Positions 7,687-15,345 of a DNA stretch of 23,665 nucleotides are shown here, piece after piece; within the stretch, counting starts at the first letter, position 1; the number at the start of each line of letters is the position of its first letter. The translations under genes were made by a program, and so were the position numbers. The DNA is from Bacteroidota bacterium (GTDB lineage: Bacteria; Bacteroidota; Bacteroidia; Chitinophagales; Chitinophagaceae): positions 1-23,665 of the forward strand of contig JAEZAM010000031.1 in assembly GCA_023430465.1 (NCBI GenBank), given 5' to 3'. The notes beneath the pieces are model-generated. The model searched no databases and was not told the DNA's origin. It worked only from the letters and a program-made list of their open reading frames with translations.

Positions 7687-7952
7687 AATAATTGGTTGAT
7701 AAAAACGCGAATAGGTAATCTCTAAGTCCGGAGGTGTATGGCAGGCATTAAATATTATGCAAAATCCATACCTTTTATCTGGTGGTGGGTATCCGGGTCT
7801 TGCACATTAACACGTTGACAACCGCCAATCGCTTGTCGTTGCGCGGCTGAAATATTTTTTTCAAATCGTATTTATCTGGTTTTTTGCAGGGAGAGTGGCA
7901 AGATATATGCTACGAGGGGAAGCTTGCTACCACCACAAAATGATGATTTTAC
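7687..7952. promoter_or_regulatory. Divergent intergenic region between the two glycosyltransferase genes
   Basis: These 266 bp must hold the promoters of two divergent units. A near-consensus -7 on the plus strand is TACCTTTT (7769-7776), one base from TAnnTTTG, but it lacks a -33 element at the right distance. I found no good element on the minus strand. AT-rich patches occur at 7740-7790 and 7850-7885. No coding sequence was recognised. Confidence 0.4.
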
Positions 7953-9020
7953 ATGAATGAAATTATTCTTGATTGTGACCTGATGCGGCATCCCAACTCG
8001 GGTCTCTATCACTACTGCCTTAACCTGGGCAACTATGTGGATGAGCAATTACAACACAGCAGTGACTTACGGATCCGTTATTATGTTCCCCCGGCGGAGG
8101 CAGCAAGTTTCAATAAAGTTGAGAATTGCATTGTTGAAAAACGGTTTCATCGTTTCTTCAAGCCTTTTCTGTGGAATTGCCGGGTATGGCATGCCCCGTT
8201 CCAGTCTGGTCGGGTAATACCGGATCGCAGGCGGCACCGCAACCTGAAGGTCCTTCTCACGGTGCATGATCTCAATCCATTGCACGAGGGCAAGCCTGAA
8301 GATGAACAGCGCAAAAGTATACGCCATACGCAGCACCTGATCGATCAGAGTGATGCCATCGTCTGTATCTCTGAATTCAGTAAGTCAGATGTGCTTAAAC
8401 ATTGCGACGTTGGCAACAAGCCCGTTTATGTGATTCATAACGGAACACATAAGGTCCATGCGGCTGATATGAGCAACGGAGCATACCGCCCTGTCCGCCC
8501 GTTTCTGTTTGGGATGGGATATGTGAATCGTAAGAAGAATTATCATGTATTGCTTCCGCTGTTGAAGGATACGGAATATGAACTTGTTATTGCGGGTCGG
8601 CTTGATGAAGATGATTATGTAAACAGCATCAGGGAAGAAGCAAATCGACTTGGTGTGGCCGACAGGGTTTTTCTGCCTGGCCCTGTAAGCGAAGGGGAGA
8701 AGGGATGGTACCTGCGCAATTGCAGTGCATTCGTGCATCCTTCGCTGGCAGAGGGTTTCGGTGCCCCGGTGGTTGAAGCCATGCAATTTGGAAAGCCGTT
8801 GTTTCTTTCAGATAAAACTTCGCTTCCAGAAATTGGCGGCGATGTATCATTCTATTTCACCAGTTTTCATGGCGATGAAATGCGTCAGACATTTCTTGAT
8901 GGCATGCAACGATTTCAGCAGCAGAACCTGTCAGAAGCCCTGATTGCACGTAGCCGGATGTTTGACTGGGAGAAAAATGCAAAACAATACATCGAAGTGT
9001 ATCGATCCCTGATCGGATAA
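7953..9020 (+). CDS. GT4-family glycosyltransferase (second paralog)
   Basis: The 355-residue product has the same architecture as the gene at 6625-7686. The N-half opens DCDLMRHPNSGLYHYCLNLG and includes VLLTVHDLN. The C-half has the E-x7-E motif EGFGAPVVE (Glu267 and Glu275), then FGKPLFLSD and LPEIGGD. Shared blocks such as NRKKN(Y/F)HVLLPLL and GRLD show that the pair arose by duplication. It lies head-to-head with its paralog rather than in tandem, so an inversion accompanied or followed the duplication. The first FkbM-type methyltransferase begins 9 bp after its stop, so it heads a three-gene unit. Its sugar and acceptor are unknown. Its partner genes suggest that the product is O-methylated. 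Confidence 0.92.
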   Translation: MNEIILDCDLMRHPNSGLYHYCLNLGNYVDEQLQHSSDLRIRYYVPPAEAASFNKVENCIVEKRFHRFFKPFLWNCRVWHAPFQSGRVIPDRRRHRNLKVLLTVHDLNPLHEGKPEDEQRKSIRHTQHLIDQSDAIVCISEFSKSDVLKHCDVGNKPVYVIHNGTHKVHAADMSNGAYRPVRPFLFGMGYVNRKKNYHVLLPLLKDTEYELVIAGRLDEDDYVNSIREEANRLGVADRVFLPGPVSEGEKGWYLRNCSAFVHPSLAEGFGAPVVEAMQFGKPLFLSDKTSLPEIGGDVSFYFTSFHGDEMRQTFLDGMQRFQQQNLSEALIARSRMFDWEKNAKQYIEVYRSLIG

Positions 9021-9029
9021 ATAATTTCT

Positions 9030-9869
9030 ATGAAAAATTTTTCGAGTCTTAGTGAAATTGGTACGCTGAGCAGATCTGACTTTGAGGAAACCTGCCTCGC
9101 CAATGTTGATCATCTTTATGTTGGTGACAATACGGTCATGTGCAAAGTACTGGGAAGACATAAAATGATGGTGGATGCCAAGGATCTCGGTATTGCGCCG
9201 CACCTGATCATGGATGGTTATTGGGAGTCCTGGCTAACGCAGCTATTGGCACGCATTATCAAGCCTGGCGCGGTTTGCCTCGATATCGGTGCCAACTTTG
9301 GTTATTTCTCTATCCTCATGTCGGAGCTGTGCGGGTCCGCCGGTAAGACCATCTCTGTAGAGCCCAATCCCTCGATCTGCAGTTTTCTGAAGGCCACCCG
9401 GTTTTTGAACGGGGGAAAATTTGAGATAATAGAATCGGCATTGGCGGATAAACGCGGTGAGGCAGTGCTGACAGTTACTGACCGTGAGCTGGGTGGCGGG
9501 ACGATCAAGCCAAATGACGCCGCACCAAACCGAAGCCAGGTCAGGGTGCCAACGATCTCGGTCGATGAACTGGTGGAAGAGAAAGGGCTGCCGCGTGTGG
9601 ACGTGATCAAGATGGATGTGGAAGGGGTGGAGCCACTCGTGTTCAGTGGAATGAAACGCACTATCAATAACAATCCGGATATTCATATACTCGTAGAGTA
9701 CAGCCCGTCTATCTATGATGATCCTGCAGGGTTCACCGATTTCCTGTTCTCCAATTTTGTCGTCAATCGCGTGAAGGACGTGGATACAATGACGCGGTTG
9801 TCATCATCGGATATACCCAAATTATTAGCCATCACTGATCACACAGATCTGTATCTTAGAAGAAGATAA
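9030..9869 (+). CDS. FkbM-family SAM-dependent methyltransferase (first of tandem pair)
   Basis: The 279-residue protein has an N-terminal extension of about 75 residues containing HLIMDGYWESWLTQ. A Rossmann-fold methyltransferase of the FkbM type follows. The SAM-binding motif I is DIGANFGY, starting at residue 85, with EPNPS after beta-2 and the family hallmark DVIKMDVEGVEP. FkbM relatives transfer methyl groups to hydroxyls of sugars or polyketides. Next to glycosyltransferases they usually O-methylate glycans. It follows the GT4 gene by 9 bp and precedes its own paralog by 17 bp, so all three are probably one transcript. The true methyl acceptor cannot be told from sequence. Confidence 0.91.
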   Translation: MKNFSSLSEIGTLSRSDFEETCLANVDHLYVGDNTVMCKVLGRHKMMVDAKDLGIAPHLIMDGYWESWLTQLLARIIKPGAVCLDIGANFGYFSILMSELCGSAGKTISVEPNPSICSFLKATRFLNGGKFEIIESALADKRGEAVLTVTDRELGGGTIKPNDAAPNRSQVRVPTISVDELVEEKGLPRVDVIKMDVEGVEPLVFSGMKRTINNNPDIHILVEYSPSIYDDPAGFTDFLFSNFVVNRVKDVDTMTRLSSSDIPKLLAITDHTDLYLRRR

Positions 9870-9886
9870 GCACTAAACGAACCAAC

Positions 9887-10735
9887 ATGGATACGATCGC
9901 TGATTTTTCCACCATCGCCACATTATCAGGATATGAGTTTGAATCCGCCTGCAGATACCATACCCAGTATGCCTATCTCGGTGATCATATTGGATTATGT
10001 AAAATTCTCACCAGGGCTAAAATTCATGTGGACACACGTGATGTAGGCGTGACCCCGCACCTGATCATGGATGGCTTTTGGGAAACATGGCTGACTCAAT
10101 GCCTTTCGGGTATCGTTAAGCCCGGTAATGTATGCTTAGATATCGGTGCCAATTTTGGCTACTATTCAGTACTGATGTCCAACCTGGCCGGTGCGAATGG
10201 CTCTGTGCTTGCTGTCGAACCCAATGCGGCTTTGTGTAAATTATTGCGAAGGACGTCCAGTATCGCGAGTCATAACTTCAAGGTGGCCGAGGTGGCTTTG
10301 TCTGACATTGCGGGCGAGGCGCAGCTTTCGATACACGATGGGTACCTCGGTAACTCCAGCCTTATCGATCGAAAAGACCAGGGGTTTACGGATGTGACGA
10401 CCATGTCTGTGCGCATGACCACGCTCGATGCGCTGGCCGAACAATATGGACTGACGAAGATTGACGTAGTGAAAATTGATGTAGAAGGTCTCGAGCCACA
10501 GATCTTCCGTGGCATGGCGAAGACACTTGCAGATAATCCGGATATTAAGATCGTGGTGGAATACAGCCCGCACCTGTATACGGATCCCGGCCAGTTTACC
10601 GATTTTTTGTTTGAAAAATTTACGGTCACAAGAATCAAGGATGTTGAATCCCCGATGGTGCTGACGGAAGCAGACAGGCATTCATTGCTGCACCTGACGG
10701 ATCATACGGATTTGTTGCTGAGCCGGAAGGTGTGA
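9887..10735 (+). CDS. FkbM-family SAM-dependent methyltransferase (second of tandem pair)
   Basis: The 282-residue protein is a tandem duplicate of the gene at 9030. Motif I (DIGANFGY) again starts at residue 85. The N-terminal motif is HLIMDGFWETWLTQ, and EPNAA and KIDVEGLEPQIF match the family signatures. The C-termini also match (VEYSP, FTDFLF, then ITDHTDLYL in the first and LTDHTDLLL in the second). Differences cluster between residues 110 and 170, around the beta-2 to beta-5 part, which could change the acceptor or position methylated. It is the last gene of the rightward unit. The 336-bp downstream gap holds simple repeats and no classical terminator. Confidence 0.91.
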   Translation: MDTIADFSTIATLSGYEFESACRYHTQYAYLGDHIGLCKILTRAKIHVDTRDVGVTPHLIMDGFWETWLTQCLSGIVKPGNVCLDIGANFGYYSVLMSNLAGANGSVLAVEPNAALCKLLRRTSSIASHNFKVAEVALSDIAGEAQLSIHDGYLGNSSLIDRKDQGFTDVTTMSVRMTTLDALAEQYGLTKIDVVKIDVEGLEPQIFRGMAKTLADNPDIKIVVEYSPHLYTDPGQFTDFLFEKFTVTRIKDVESPMVLTEADRHSLLHLTDHTDLLLSRKV

Positions 10736-10746
10736 GTGTCTAACTT

Positions 10747-10772
10747 AAAAAGTAAAAAGTAAAAAGTAAAAA
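10747..10772. repeat. AAAAAGT tandem repeat
   Basis: Three exact AAAAAGT units (10747-10767) plus a partial AAAAA form a 7-bp microsatellite, 11 bases after the stop of the second FkbM gene. It lies at the start of a gene-free gap (10736-11071) made mainly of simple repeats and small inverted repeats. Confidence 0.9.
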
Positions 10773-10860
10773 TTCTAAACTAAACTTTAACCTCAGCATT
10801 CTCGGTGCCTTCGATACGCCTCGCTGCGCGCGGCACTCAGTCACCTCTGGCGTAAGCCCT

Positions 10861-10993
10861 CAACCGCCTGGCGTCCTTCGGTTGTTGGTGAAGTGAACTG
10901 ATGTAGTGATAGCCTTCATTTCGAACATCAACTGCGGCATCAGTTTCGGGGCTTATTCGCGCATCCTACCTAAGCTTCGCTCCGGCAGGCAGG
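10861..10993. repeat. Intergenic element with two inverted repeats
   Basis: CAACCG (10861-10866) pairs with CGGTTG (10879-10884) across 12 bases. CCTACCT (10965-10971) pairs with AGGCAGG (10987-10993) with one mismatch, around TAAGCTTCGCTCCGG-type sequence. The stretch is not coding in any frame I can defend. It resembles the dispersed intergenic repeats common in environmental Bacteroidota, though I cannot count copies from one window. An RNA role or a terminator role for the second FkbM gene is possible but unproven. Confidence 0.45.
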
Positions 10994-11033
10994 GCTGAAT
11001 CTGCACCCCGCATCCCGCATCTAGAATCCCGTA

Positions 11034-11063
11034 TCTCAACCTCAGCCTCAACCTCAACCTCAA
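11034..11063. repeat. CCTCAA hexamer tandem repeat
   Basis: Five consecutive hexamers (TCTCAA, CCTCAG, then three CCTCAA) run from 11034 to 11063. The 8-bp palindrome GCCCGGGC (11064-11071) follows and touches the aspS stop codon. A CCGCATC-like repetition lies just upstream at 11006-11034. This is a variable-number type of repeat at the 3' end of aspS. Confidence 0.85.
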
Positions 11064-11071
11064 GCCCGGGC

Positions 11072-12898
11072 TTACCTCAGGTCGAGTTTGATCTGCAGTT
11101 CGTCAAATTGCTTCTCATCGATCGTGGCTGGTGCATCTAGCATCACATCGCGGCCTGAATTGTTTTTGGGAAATGCGATAAAGTCGCGGATGCTTTCGCT
11201 GCCGCCGAGGATAGCGCAGAGCCGGTCAAATCCGAAAGCAATACCACCATGCGGCGGAGCTCCATATTCAAAGGCTCCGAGCAGGAAACCAAACTTGTGG
11301 AGTTGTTCTTCTTCATCCATGCCGAGTGCGGCGAACATTTTCTCCTGCAATTCACGTTGATAGATCCTGATCGAGCCACCACCTATTTCATTCCCGTTCA
11401 GCACCATGTCGTAGGCATTGGCCTTGATAGATGCATAAGGGTGTTTGAGGTATTCATCCCGGTTTTCGATAACGGGAGAGTTGCCGATCATTGTTGGAAT
11501 GTCGGAAGGTTTTGGAGAAGTGAACGGGTGGTGACGTGCTACCCAACGGTTTCCTTCCTCATCATATTCGAACAGCGGGAAATCCAATACCCAGAGAAGC
11601 CGAAACTCATCTTCTTTCCGGAGTCCAAGCCTGCGGCCCATTTCAAGGCGCAGTTCGCTGGCCGCCTTGCGGGTGCGTTCTTCGGCACCTGCTACCAGCA
11701 GGATCAGGTCACCCGGCTGTGCATTGGCTGCCGTTGCGATCGTTTTTAATTTTTCTTCCGGGTAAAATTTGTCCGCACTGCTTTTGTAAGTTCCATCTGT
11801 ATTGCACTTGATGAACACGAGTCCTTTCATCCCAATCTGTGGACGCTTTACCCATTCGGTCAGTTCATCGGTTTGCTTGCGGGTATACTCACTGCAGCCG
11901 GGCACCGCGATGGCGATCACGGTTTCAGCCTCGTCGAATGGTTTGAAGCCTGCGCCGAGGATTAGCTCCTCAATAACCGGCCGTCCGGCGAAGGTATGGG
12001 AGGGGTAGCGCAGGTTCAGCAGTTTCATGTCGAACCGTATATCCGGCTTGTCGTTTCCGTAGGTCCACATCGCTTCTTCCCAGGTCATGCGCGCGATGGT
12101 GTCGGTATAGTCTATATTTTTTACGTCTTTGAAAATAGCGCGGACCATTCCTTCAAACATGGTAAGAATGTCCTCCTGTTCTACGAATGCCATTTCGCAG
12201 TCGATCTGGGTAAACTCAGGCTGGCGGTCAGCGCGGAGATCTTCATCACGAAAACATTTCACTATTTGGTAGTAACGGTCGTAGCCGCTGACCATCAGGA
12301 GTTGTTTGAATGTCTGCGGTGATTGGGGGAGTGCATAGAATTGTCCAGGGTTCATGCGGGAGGGCACTACAAAGTCGCGCGCGCCTTCCGGCGTGGATTT
12401 GATCAGGAAGGGGGTTTCGATATCCATGAAGCCGTTCGTATGCAGGTAATTTCTTGCACTGCGATTGACGGCATAGCGTAGTTCGATATTTTTCTTAACG
12501 GCATTCCTGCGGAGATCGAGGAAGCGGTATTTCATACGCAGGTCATCACCACCATCTGTATCATCCTGGATGGTAAATGGCGGCACGGCTGATTTGTTGA
12601 GGATGGTGAAGCGGGTGATATCGATCTCGATCTCACCGGTGGGTATTGTAATGTTTTTGCTGCTGCGCTCCCGGACAGTGCCTGTAGCCTGGAGTACGAA
12701 TTCGCGGCCCAGGGGCGAGGATTCGAGTTCACGTGTGAGCGTTTCACCAAACAGTAATTGGGTGATGCCGTACCGGTCGCGGAGGTCAACAAAGGTGATC
12801 GCGCCCATTTTCCGGACAGTTTGGACCCATCCGGCCAGTGTTACTTCTTTGCCCGTATCCTTTATCGTGAGTTCGCCACAGGTGTGAGTTCTAAACAT
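11072..12898 (-). CDS. aspS: Aspartate--tRNA ligase (AspRS)
   Basis: AspRS charges tRNA-Asp with aspartate in the cytosol. The 608-residue length fits the bacterial type, which carries an extra GAD insertion domain. The N-terminal OB-fold anticodon-binding domain shows LAGWVQTVRKMG and FVDLRDRYG. Class II motif 2 is FRDEDLRADRQPEFTQID (around residues 216-233). Motif 3, with the ATP-contacting arginine, is GIAFGFDRL near residue 552. The insertion domain lies between them. The chain ends QIKLDLR. It is a single-gene unit with a good -7 element 55 bases upstream of the ATG. No sign of truncation. The sequence alone does not show whether it also charges tRNA-Asn. Confidence 0.98.
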   Translation of the reverse strand: MFRTHTCGELTIKDTGKEVTLAGWVQTVRKMGAITFVDLRDRYGITQLLFGETLTRELESSPLGREFVLQATGTVRERSSKNITIPTGEIEIDITRFTILNKSAVPPFTIQDDTDGGDDLRMKYRFLDLRRNAVKKNIELRYAVNRSARNYLHTNGFMDIETPFLIKSTPEGARDFVVPSRMNPGQFYALPQSPQTFKQLLMVSGYDRYYQIVKCFRDEDLRADRQPEFTQIDCEMAFVEQEDILTMFEGMVRAIFKDVKNIDYTDTIARMTWEEAMWTYGNDKPDIRFDMKLLNLRYPSHTFAGRPVIEELILGAGFKPFDEAETVIAIAVPGCSEYTRKQTDELTEWVKRPQIGMKGLVFIKCNTDGTYKSSADKFYPEEKLKTIATAANAQPGDLILLVAGAEERTRKAASELRLEMGRRLGLRKEDEFRLLWVLDFPLFEYDEEGNRWVARHHPFTSPKPSDIPTMIGNSPVIENRDEYLKHPYASIKANAYDMVLNGNEIGGGSIRIYQRELQEKMFAALGMDEEEQLHKFGFLLGAFEYGAPPHGGIAFGFDRLCAILGGSESIRDFIAFPKNNSGRDVMLDAPATIDEKQFDELQIKLDLR

Positions 12899-12918
12899 AA
12901 TTGCAGTGTATTTTTCAA

Positions 12919-12954
12919 CCGGCCGCAGTTAAGCTGCTGCGCCAGCCGGCCGCA
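12919..12954 (-). promoter_or_regulatory. aspS leader with GC-rich 9-bp direct repeats
   Basis: On the plus strand CCGGCCGCA occurs at 12919-12927 and again at 12946-12954, between the -7 element and the aspS start. Because CGGCCG is its own reverse complement, the two copies can also pair as a 6-bp stem in the leader RNA. It may be a small regulatory structure, but no known riboswitch or T-box is recognised. Confidence 0.35.
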
Positions 12955-12960
12955 AAGATA
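12953..12960 (-). promoter_or_regulatory. -7 promoter element of aspS
   Basis: On the minus strand this reads TATCTTTG, a perfect match to the Bacteroidota -7 consensus TAnnTTTG. A TTTT, close to the -33 TTTG, lies 20 bases further upstream. The predicted leader is about 45-50 bases long. Confidence 0.6.
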
Positions 12961-13067
12961 ATGAACGGGAAACTCCAAGGAAAACGATCAGTGGGCAAAT
13001 ATCGGGCGGTCCGATGCCATCGCCGGGCTGTAGAAGAGGGTTTTTTTAGAAAAAGTAGAAAGTCTGA

Positions 13068-13274
13068 CCTACTGAAATAATATACACAAACAATTTTTCA
13101 AAGGCAGGTGACATTTTTATTGAAAATATAAGAACGGGCAGGCATGAGTTCAAACTCCATATTGAACCAACATACACAGGTCGTTATCACCTGAATCCTA
13201 CAGTGGCAGAATTGATGGACTATCCAGTGTTCTTTGGAAGAAATGCCTCCTCTGACATTTTTGTGAATAAATAG
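13068..13274 (+). pseudogene. Probable C-terminal remnant of an alpha-2-macroglobulin-like gene
   Basis: An open frame of 68 codons runs from just after an in-frame TGA (13065-13067) to a TAG stop at 13272-13274. It has no plausible start at its upstream end. The translation includes GDIFIENIRTGRHEFKL, then TGRYHLNPTVAELMDYP, then VFFGRNASSDIFV. This matches the pattern of the last 60 residues of bacterial alpha-2-macroglobulins: strand, TPG-like turn, PxxAExMYxPE, FGRS, final strand. The intact paralog nearby ends with the same layout (HAGNFS...TIQSMYAPEF...IRVNVEQ). The upstream body of the gene is missing: the 169 bp up to aspS show no matching frame. I therefore call a 5'-deleted relic. 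Alternatively it is a short unrelated protein or a chance frame. Confidence 0.55.
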
Positions 13275-13362
13275 CTATGTGAATGAAAATGTTAGTCTGT
13301 TGATTTGTAATGCCTTCAAAATCGGACTCGTAGTTTTACTAAGGTGCAATTCGTGCGGATGC

Positions 13363-13393
13363 TTGCAAATGCCCGAATGATGGTTTACATTTA
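13363..13393 (+). promoter_or_regulatory. Promoter of the M90 peptidase gene
   Basis: The -33-type TTG (13363-13365) is separated by exactly 20 bases from TACATTTA (13386-13393), one base from the -7 consensus TAnnTTTG. The start codon follows at 13413. This spacing fits the Bacteroidota sigma-factor pattern. It falls in the 514-bp gap 12899-13412, which otherwise holds the aspS leader and the macroglobulin remnant. Confidence 0.45.
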
Positions 13394-13412
13394 GTGTAAC
13401 AACCCGTACGCT

Positions 13413-14201
13413 ATGCCCTCCCTATTTCGCAAACTGAACAGATTCTTCGCGCGCGAACCTGCGCCGCAACAACCTGTTCCCCGGCCGGCAGAGCATTTCA
13501 CCGACGAATCCATTTACAATCGTTATGCATATATCATTGGAAATGTTTTTACATATTTCAATGACCTTCCTGAGCAGTCCAAAAGACGTTTTGTAAACCG
13601 GGTTCATGAATTCCGCCATGACAAACGATTTCATTTTATCGGGTTGGAACAAACGGAAGATGCCCGCATTCTTGTCAGTGCATCTGCAGTACAGGTGACG
13701 TTTGGGCTAAAAAATTATATGCTCTCCTTTTTCAAGGATATCTATATCCTGGCAGATGCTTACCACATGGACAGCGATAACGAACTCTACATCGGGCATG
13801 TTGCGCCTGAAGGCATCTATCTTTCCTGGAAGCATTTCCTGTATGGCTATTCGTATAAAACGGATAACATCAACGTGGCTGTTCATGAAATGGCCCATGC
13901 ATTGTTGCATAATAATTTCTTTGCACAATATGGCATCGACTCACAGTTCCGAATGAACTATGAACGCTTCAGCAGCAGCACCGGCCAGATCCTCGCCGAT
14001 GTGATCACCACACGGAAAAGCTACCTGAGGAACTATGCATTTACCAATATGCATGAATTCTGGGCAGTGAGTGTTGAAGCTTTTTTCGAAGGACCGGAAG
14101 GCCTGCGCCAACATATGCCCGAGTTGTATGATGCGCTTTGTAAAGTATTGAACCAGGATCCAGCTACCAAACATAAACTGCTAAAATCCGAACCATGCTG
14201 A
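13413..14201 (+). CDS. Zinc metallopeptidase of the M90/MtfA type
   Basis: The 262-residue product is the length of MtfA-like peptidases and has no signal peptide, so it is probably cytosolic. The zinc-binding HExxH is HEMAH at residues 158-162. The downstream helix with the second acidic ligand is HEFWAVSVEAFFE at 214-226, matching the EFFAVxxExFF motif of family M90. E. coli MtfA is an aminopeptidase that also binds the repressor Mlc and so links to glucose uptake. No Mlc or PTS gene is seen here, so that role should not be assumed. The gene converges on the oxidoreductase/macroglobulin unit. Its own promoter is visible 20-50 bases upstream. Confidence 0.85.
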   Translation: MPSLFRKLNRFFAREPAPQQPVPRPAEHFTDESIYNRYAYIIGNVFTYFNDLPEQSKRRFVNRVHEFRHDKRFHFIGLEQTEDARILVSASAVQVTFGLKNYMLSFFKDIYILADAYHMDSDNELYIGHVAPEGIYLSWKHFLYGYSYKTDNINVAVHEMAHALLHNNFFAQYGIDSQFRMNYERFSSSTGQILADVITTRKSYLRNYAFTNMHEFWAVSVEAFFEGPEGLRQHMPELYDALCKVLNQDPATKHKLLKSEPC

Positions 14202-14269
14202 CATTATTGATCATCTATCACTGCAGAAAACTCATCCGCAAACATCGCGCGCGCCGGATGCCTTCGACG

Positions 14270-15340
14270 CTAAGCCTGGCTTCTTGATAAGACTTTCGCA
14301 AACCGCTTTACATCCGCATCCTTACTGATCGGCGTATCCCGGGCTATGTGTTCGCTGAGTTGTTTGGCAAAAAACGGCCCCAATGAGCAACCTTTCGTGC
14401 CCATGCCATTGAGTATACCAATCGAAGGATGAAGAGGATGAAACCCAACAAATGGCCTGCGTTCAAGTGTTGCGGGGCGCATCCCTGCGCGGTGTGACTC
14501 GATTTGCCAGTCGCCTTTGATCCAATCATTCAGCACAGCTTCGCATTTTTTATAGAATTCAGGCGTCGGGTCGGTGTGCTCAAAGTTCCAATCGTAGCTT
14601 GCTCCCAGCCAGAACATATCCGCCTCGGGGAGTGGTACCAGCAGCATCGATTTTTTGTAAACAAATTTATCCGGCAGCCCTGGGATACGAACGGTTACAA
14701 ACTCTCCTTTGTTGGGTGCAAAAGGCAACGCTTTGAAATAGGGATTTTCAAAACTATTCGTGCCATCGCAGAATACGATCCTTCGCGCGCGAATGTCTTT
14801 GTACTCTACACCGTCATCGTGAATGGTCAGCGCATCAAGCTCGAATTTTTCCTCATGCAAAGCCTGCTGGTGAATCAATTGTTTCCGCCATGCGGGCAGC
14901 AGTGCTCCCAGATCTATCGTATATACCGGCCTGATCTGGCCACAGCCGAATTCATACCTGAAATAGGGGTTGAACTCATTCTGCTCGGGATAGGTATGGA
15001 CGTACTGATCGCCTGTCTTTATTTTTTCCAGGAAGGCTTCCCGGACAAACGGACTCGGGAAAAAGTCGACCAGGTCCCGGTGATGAATAGCACGGATGTT
15101 CAGATCATCACCTATTTCATTGTACGCCTTCCATGCAAACGGAAGCACTTCATTAACCATCCACACCGTCACGAGTCGCCGGCCCGTCACAGGATTGATA
15201 ATGCCTGCCGCAATACGCGAAGGAGTGCCGGGATCCGCATCATCTATCACAGCATAGGTAAGTTCCTCCTGTTGCAGGTAGTATGACAAAAACGTCCCGC
15301 AGATTCCCTGCCCTATGATCAATACATCTACTTCCTTCAT
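14270..15340 (-). CDS. FAD-dependent oxidoreductase of the DAO (D-amino-acid oxidase-like) family
   Basis: The 356-residue protein begins with a beta strand and the dinucleotide-binding motif GQGICG (residues 10-15), then an acidic end of beta-2 (VIDDADPG). The block GIINPVTGRRLV and the C-terminal FAD-contacting segment GMGTKGCSLGPFFA are typical of a Bacteroidota branch of the DAO family related to glycine oxidase and the C-domain of MnmC. It would oxidise an amine or amino acid substrate using FAD, but the substrate cannot be named. It lies 5 bp downstream of the alpha-2-macroglobulin gene on the same strand, so it is probably co-transcribed. The two products are not expected in the same compartment, because this one lacks a signal peptide. 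Confidence 0.88.
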   Translation of the reverse strand: MKEVDVLIIGQGICGTFLSYYLQQEELTYAVIDDADPGTPSRIAAGIINPVTGRRLVTVWMVNEVLPFAWKAYNEIGDDLNIRAIHHRDLVDFFPSPFVREAFLEKIKTGDQYVHTYPEQNEFNPYFRYEFGCGQIRPVYTIDLGALLPAWRKQLIHQQALHEEKFELDALTIHDDGVEYKDIRARRIVFCDGTNSFENPYFKALPFAPNKGEFVTVRIPGLPDKFVYKKSMLLVPLPEADMFWLGASYDWNFEHTDPTPEFYKKCEAVLNDWIKGDWQIESHRAGMRPATLERRPFVGFHPLHPSIGILNGMGTKGCSLGPFFAKQLSEHIARDTPISKDADVKRFAKVLSRSQA

Positions 15341-15345
15341 CTTTT

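Noticed and set aside
12961..13080. 39-codon basic ORF starting right beside the aspS -7 element
   Set aside because: It is short, lacks a promoter of its own and overlaps the start of the macroglobulin relic in another frame. Its basic composition fits chance.
13275..13362. Further coding remnant after the macroglobulin relic
   Set aside because: All forward frames are interrupted by stops within a few codons and no family motif is seen.
13413..14201. Mlc-binding glucose regulator role (MtfA proper) for the M90 peptidase
   Set aside because: The family match is to the peptidase fold. No Mlc or PTS gene is in the window, and that regulatory system is known from enterobacteria.
14504..15286. 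260-codon plus-strand frame opposite the FAD oxidoreductase
   Set aside because: It is fully antisense to a gene with clear FAD-binding motifs, and the translation resembles no family.
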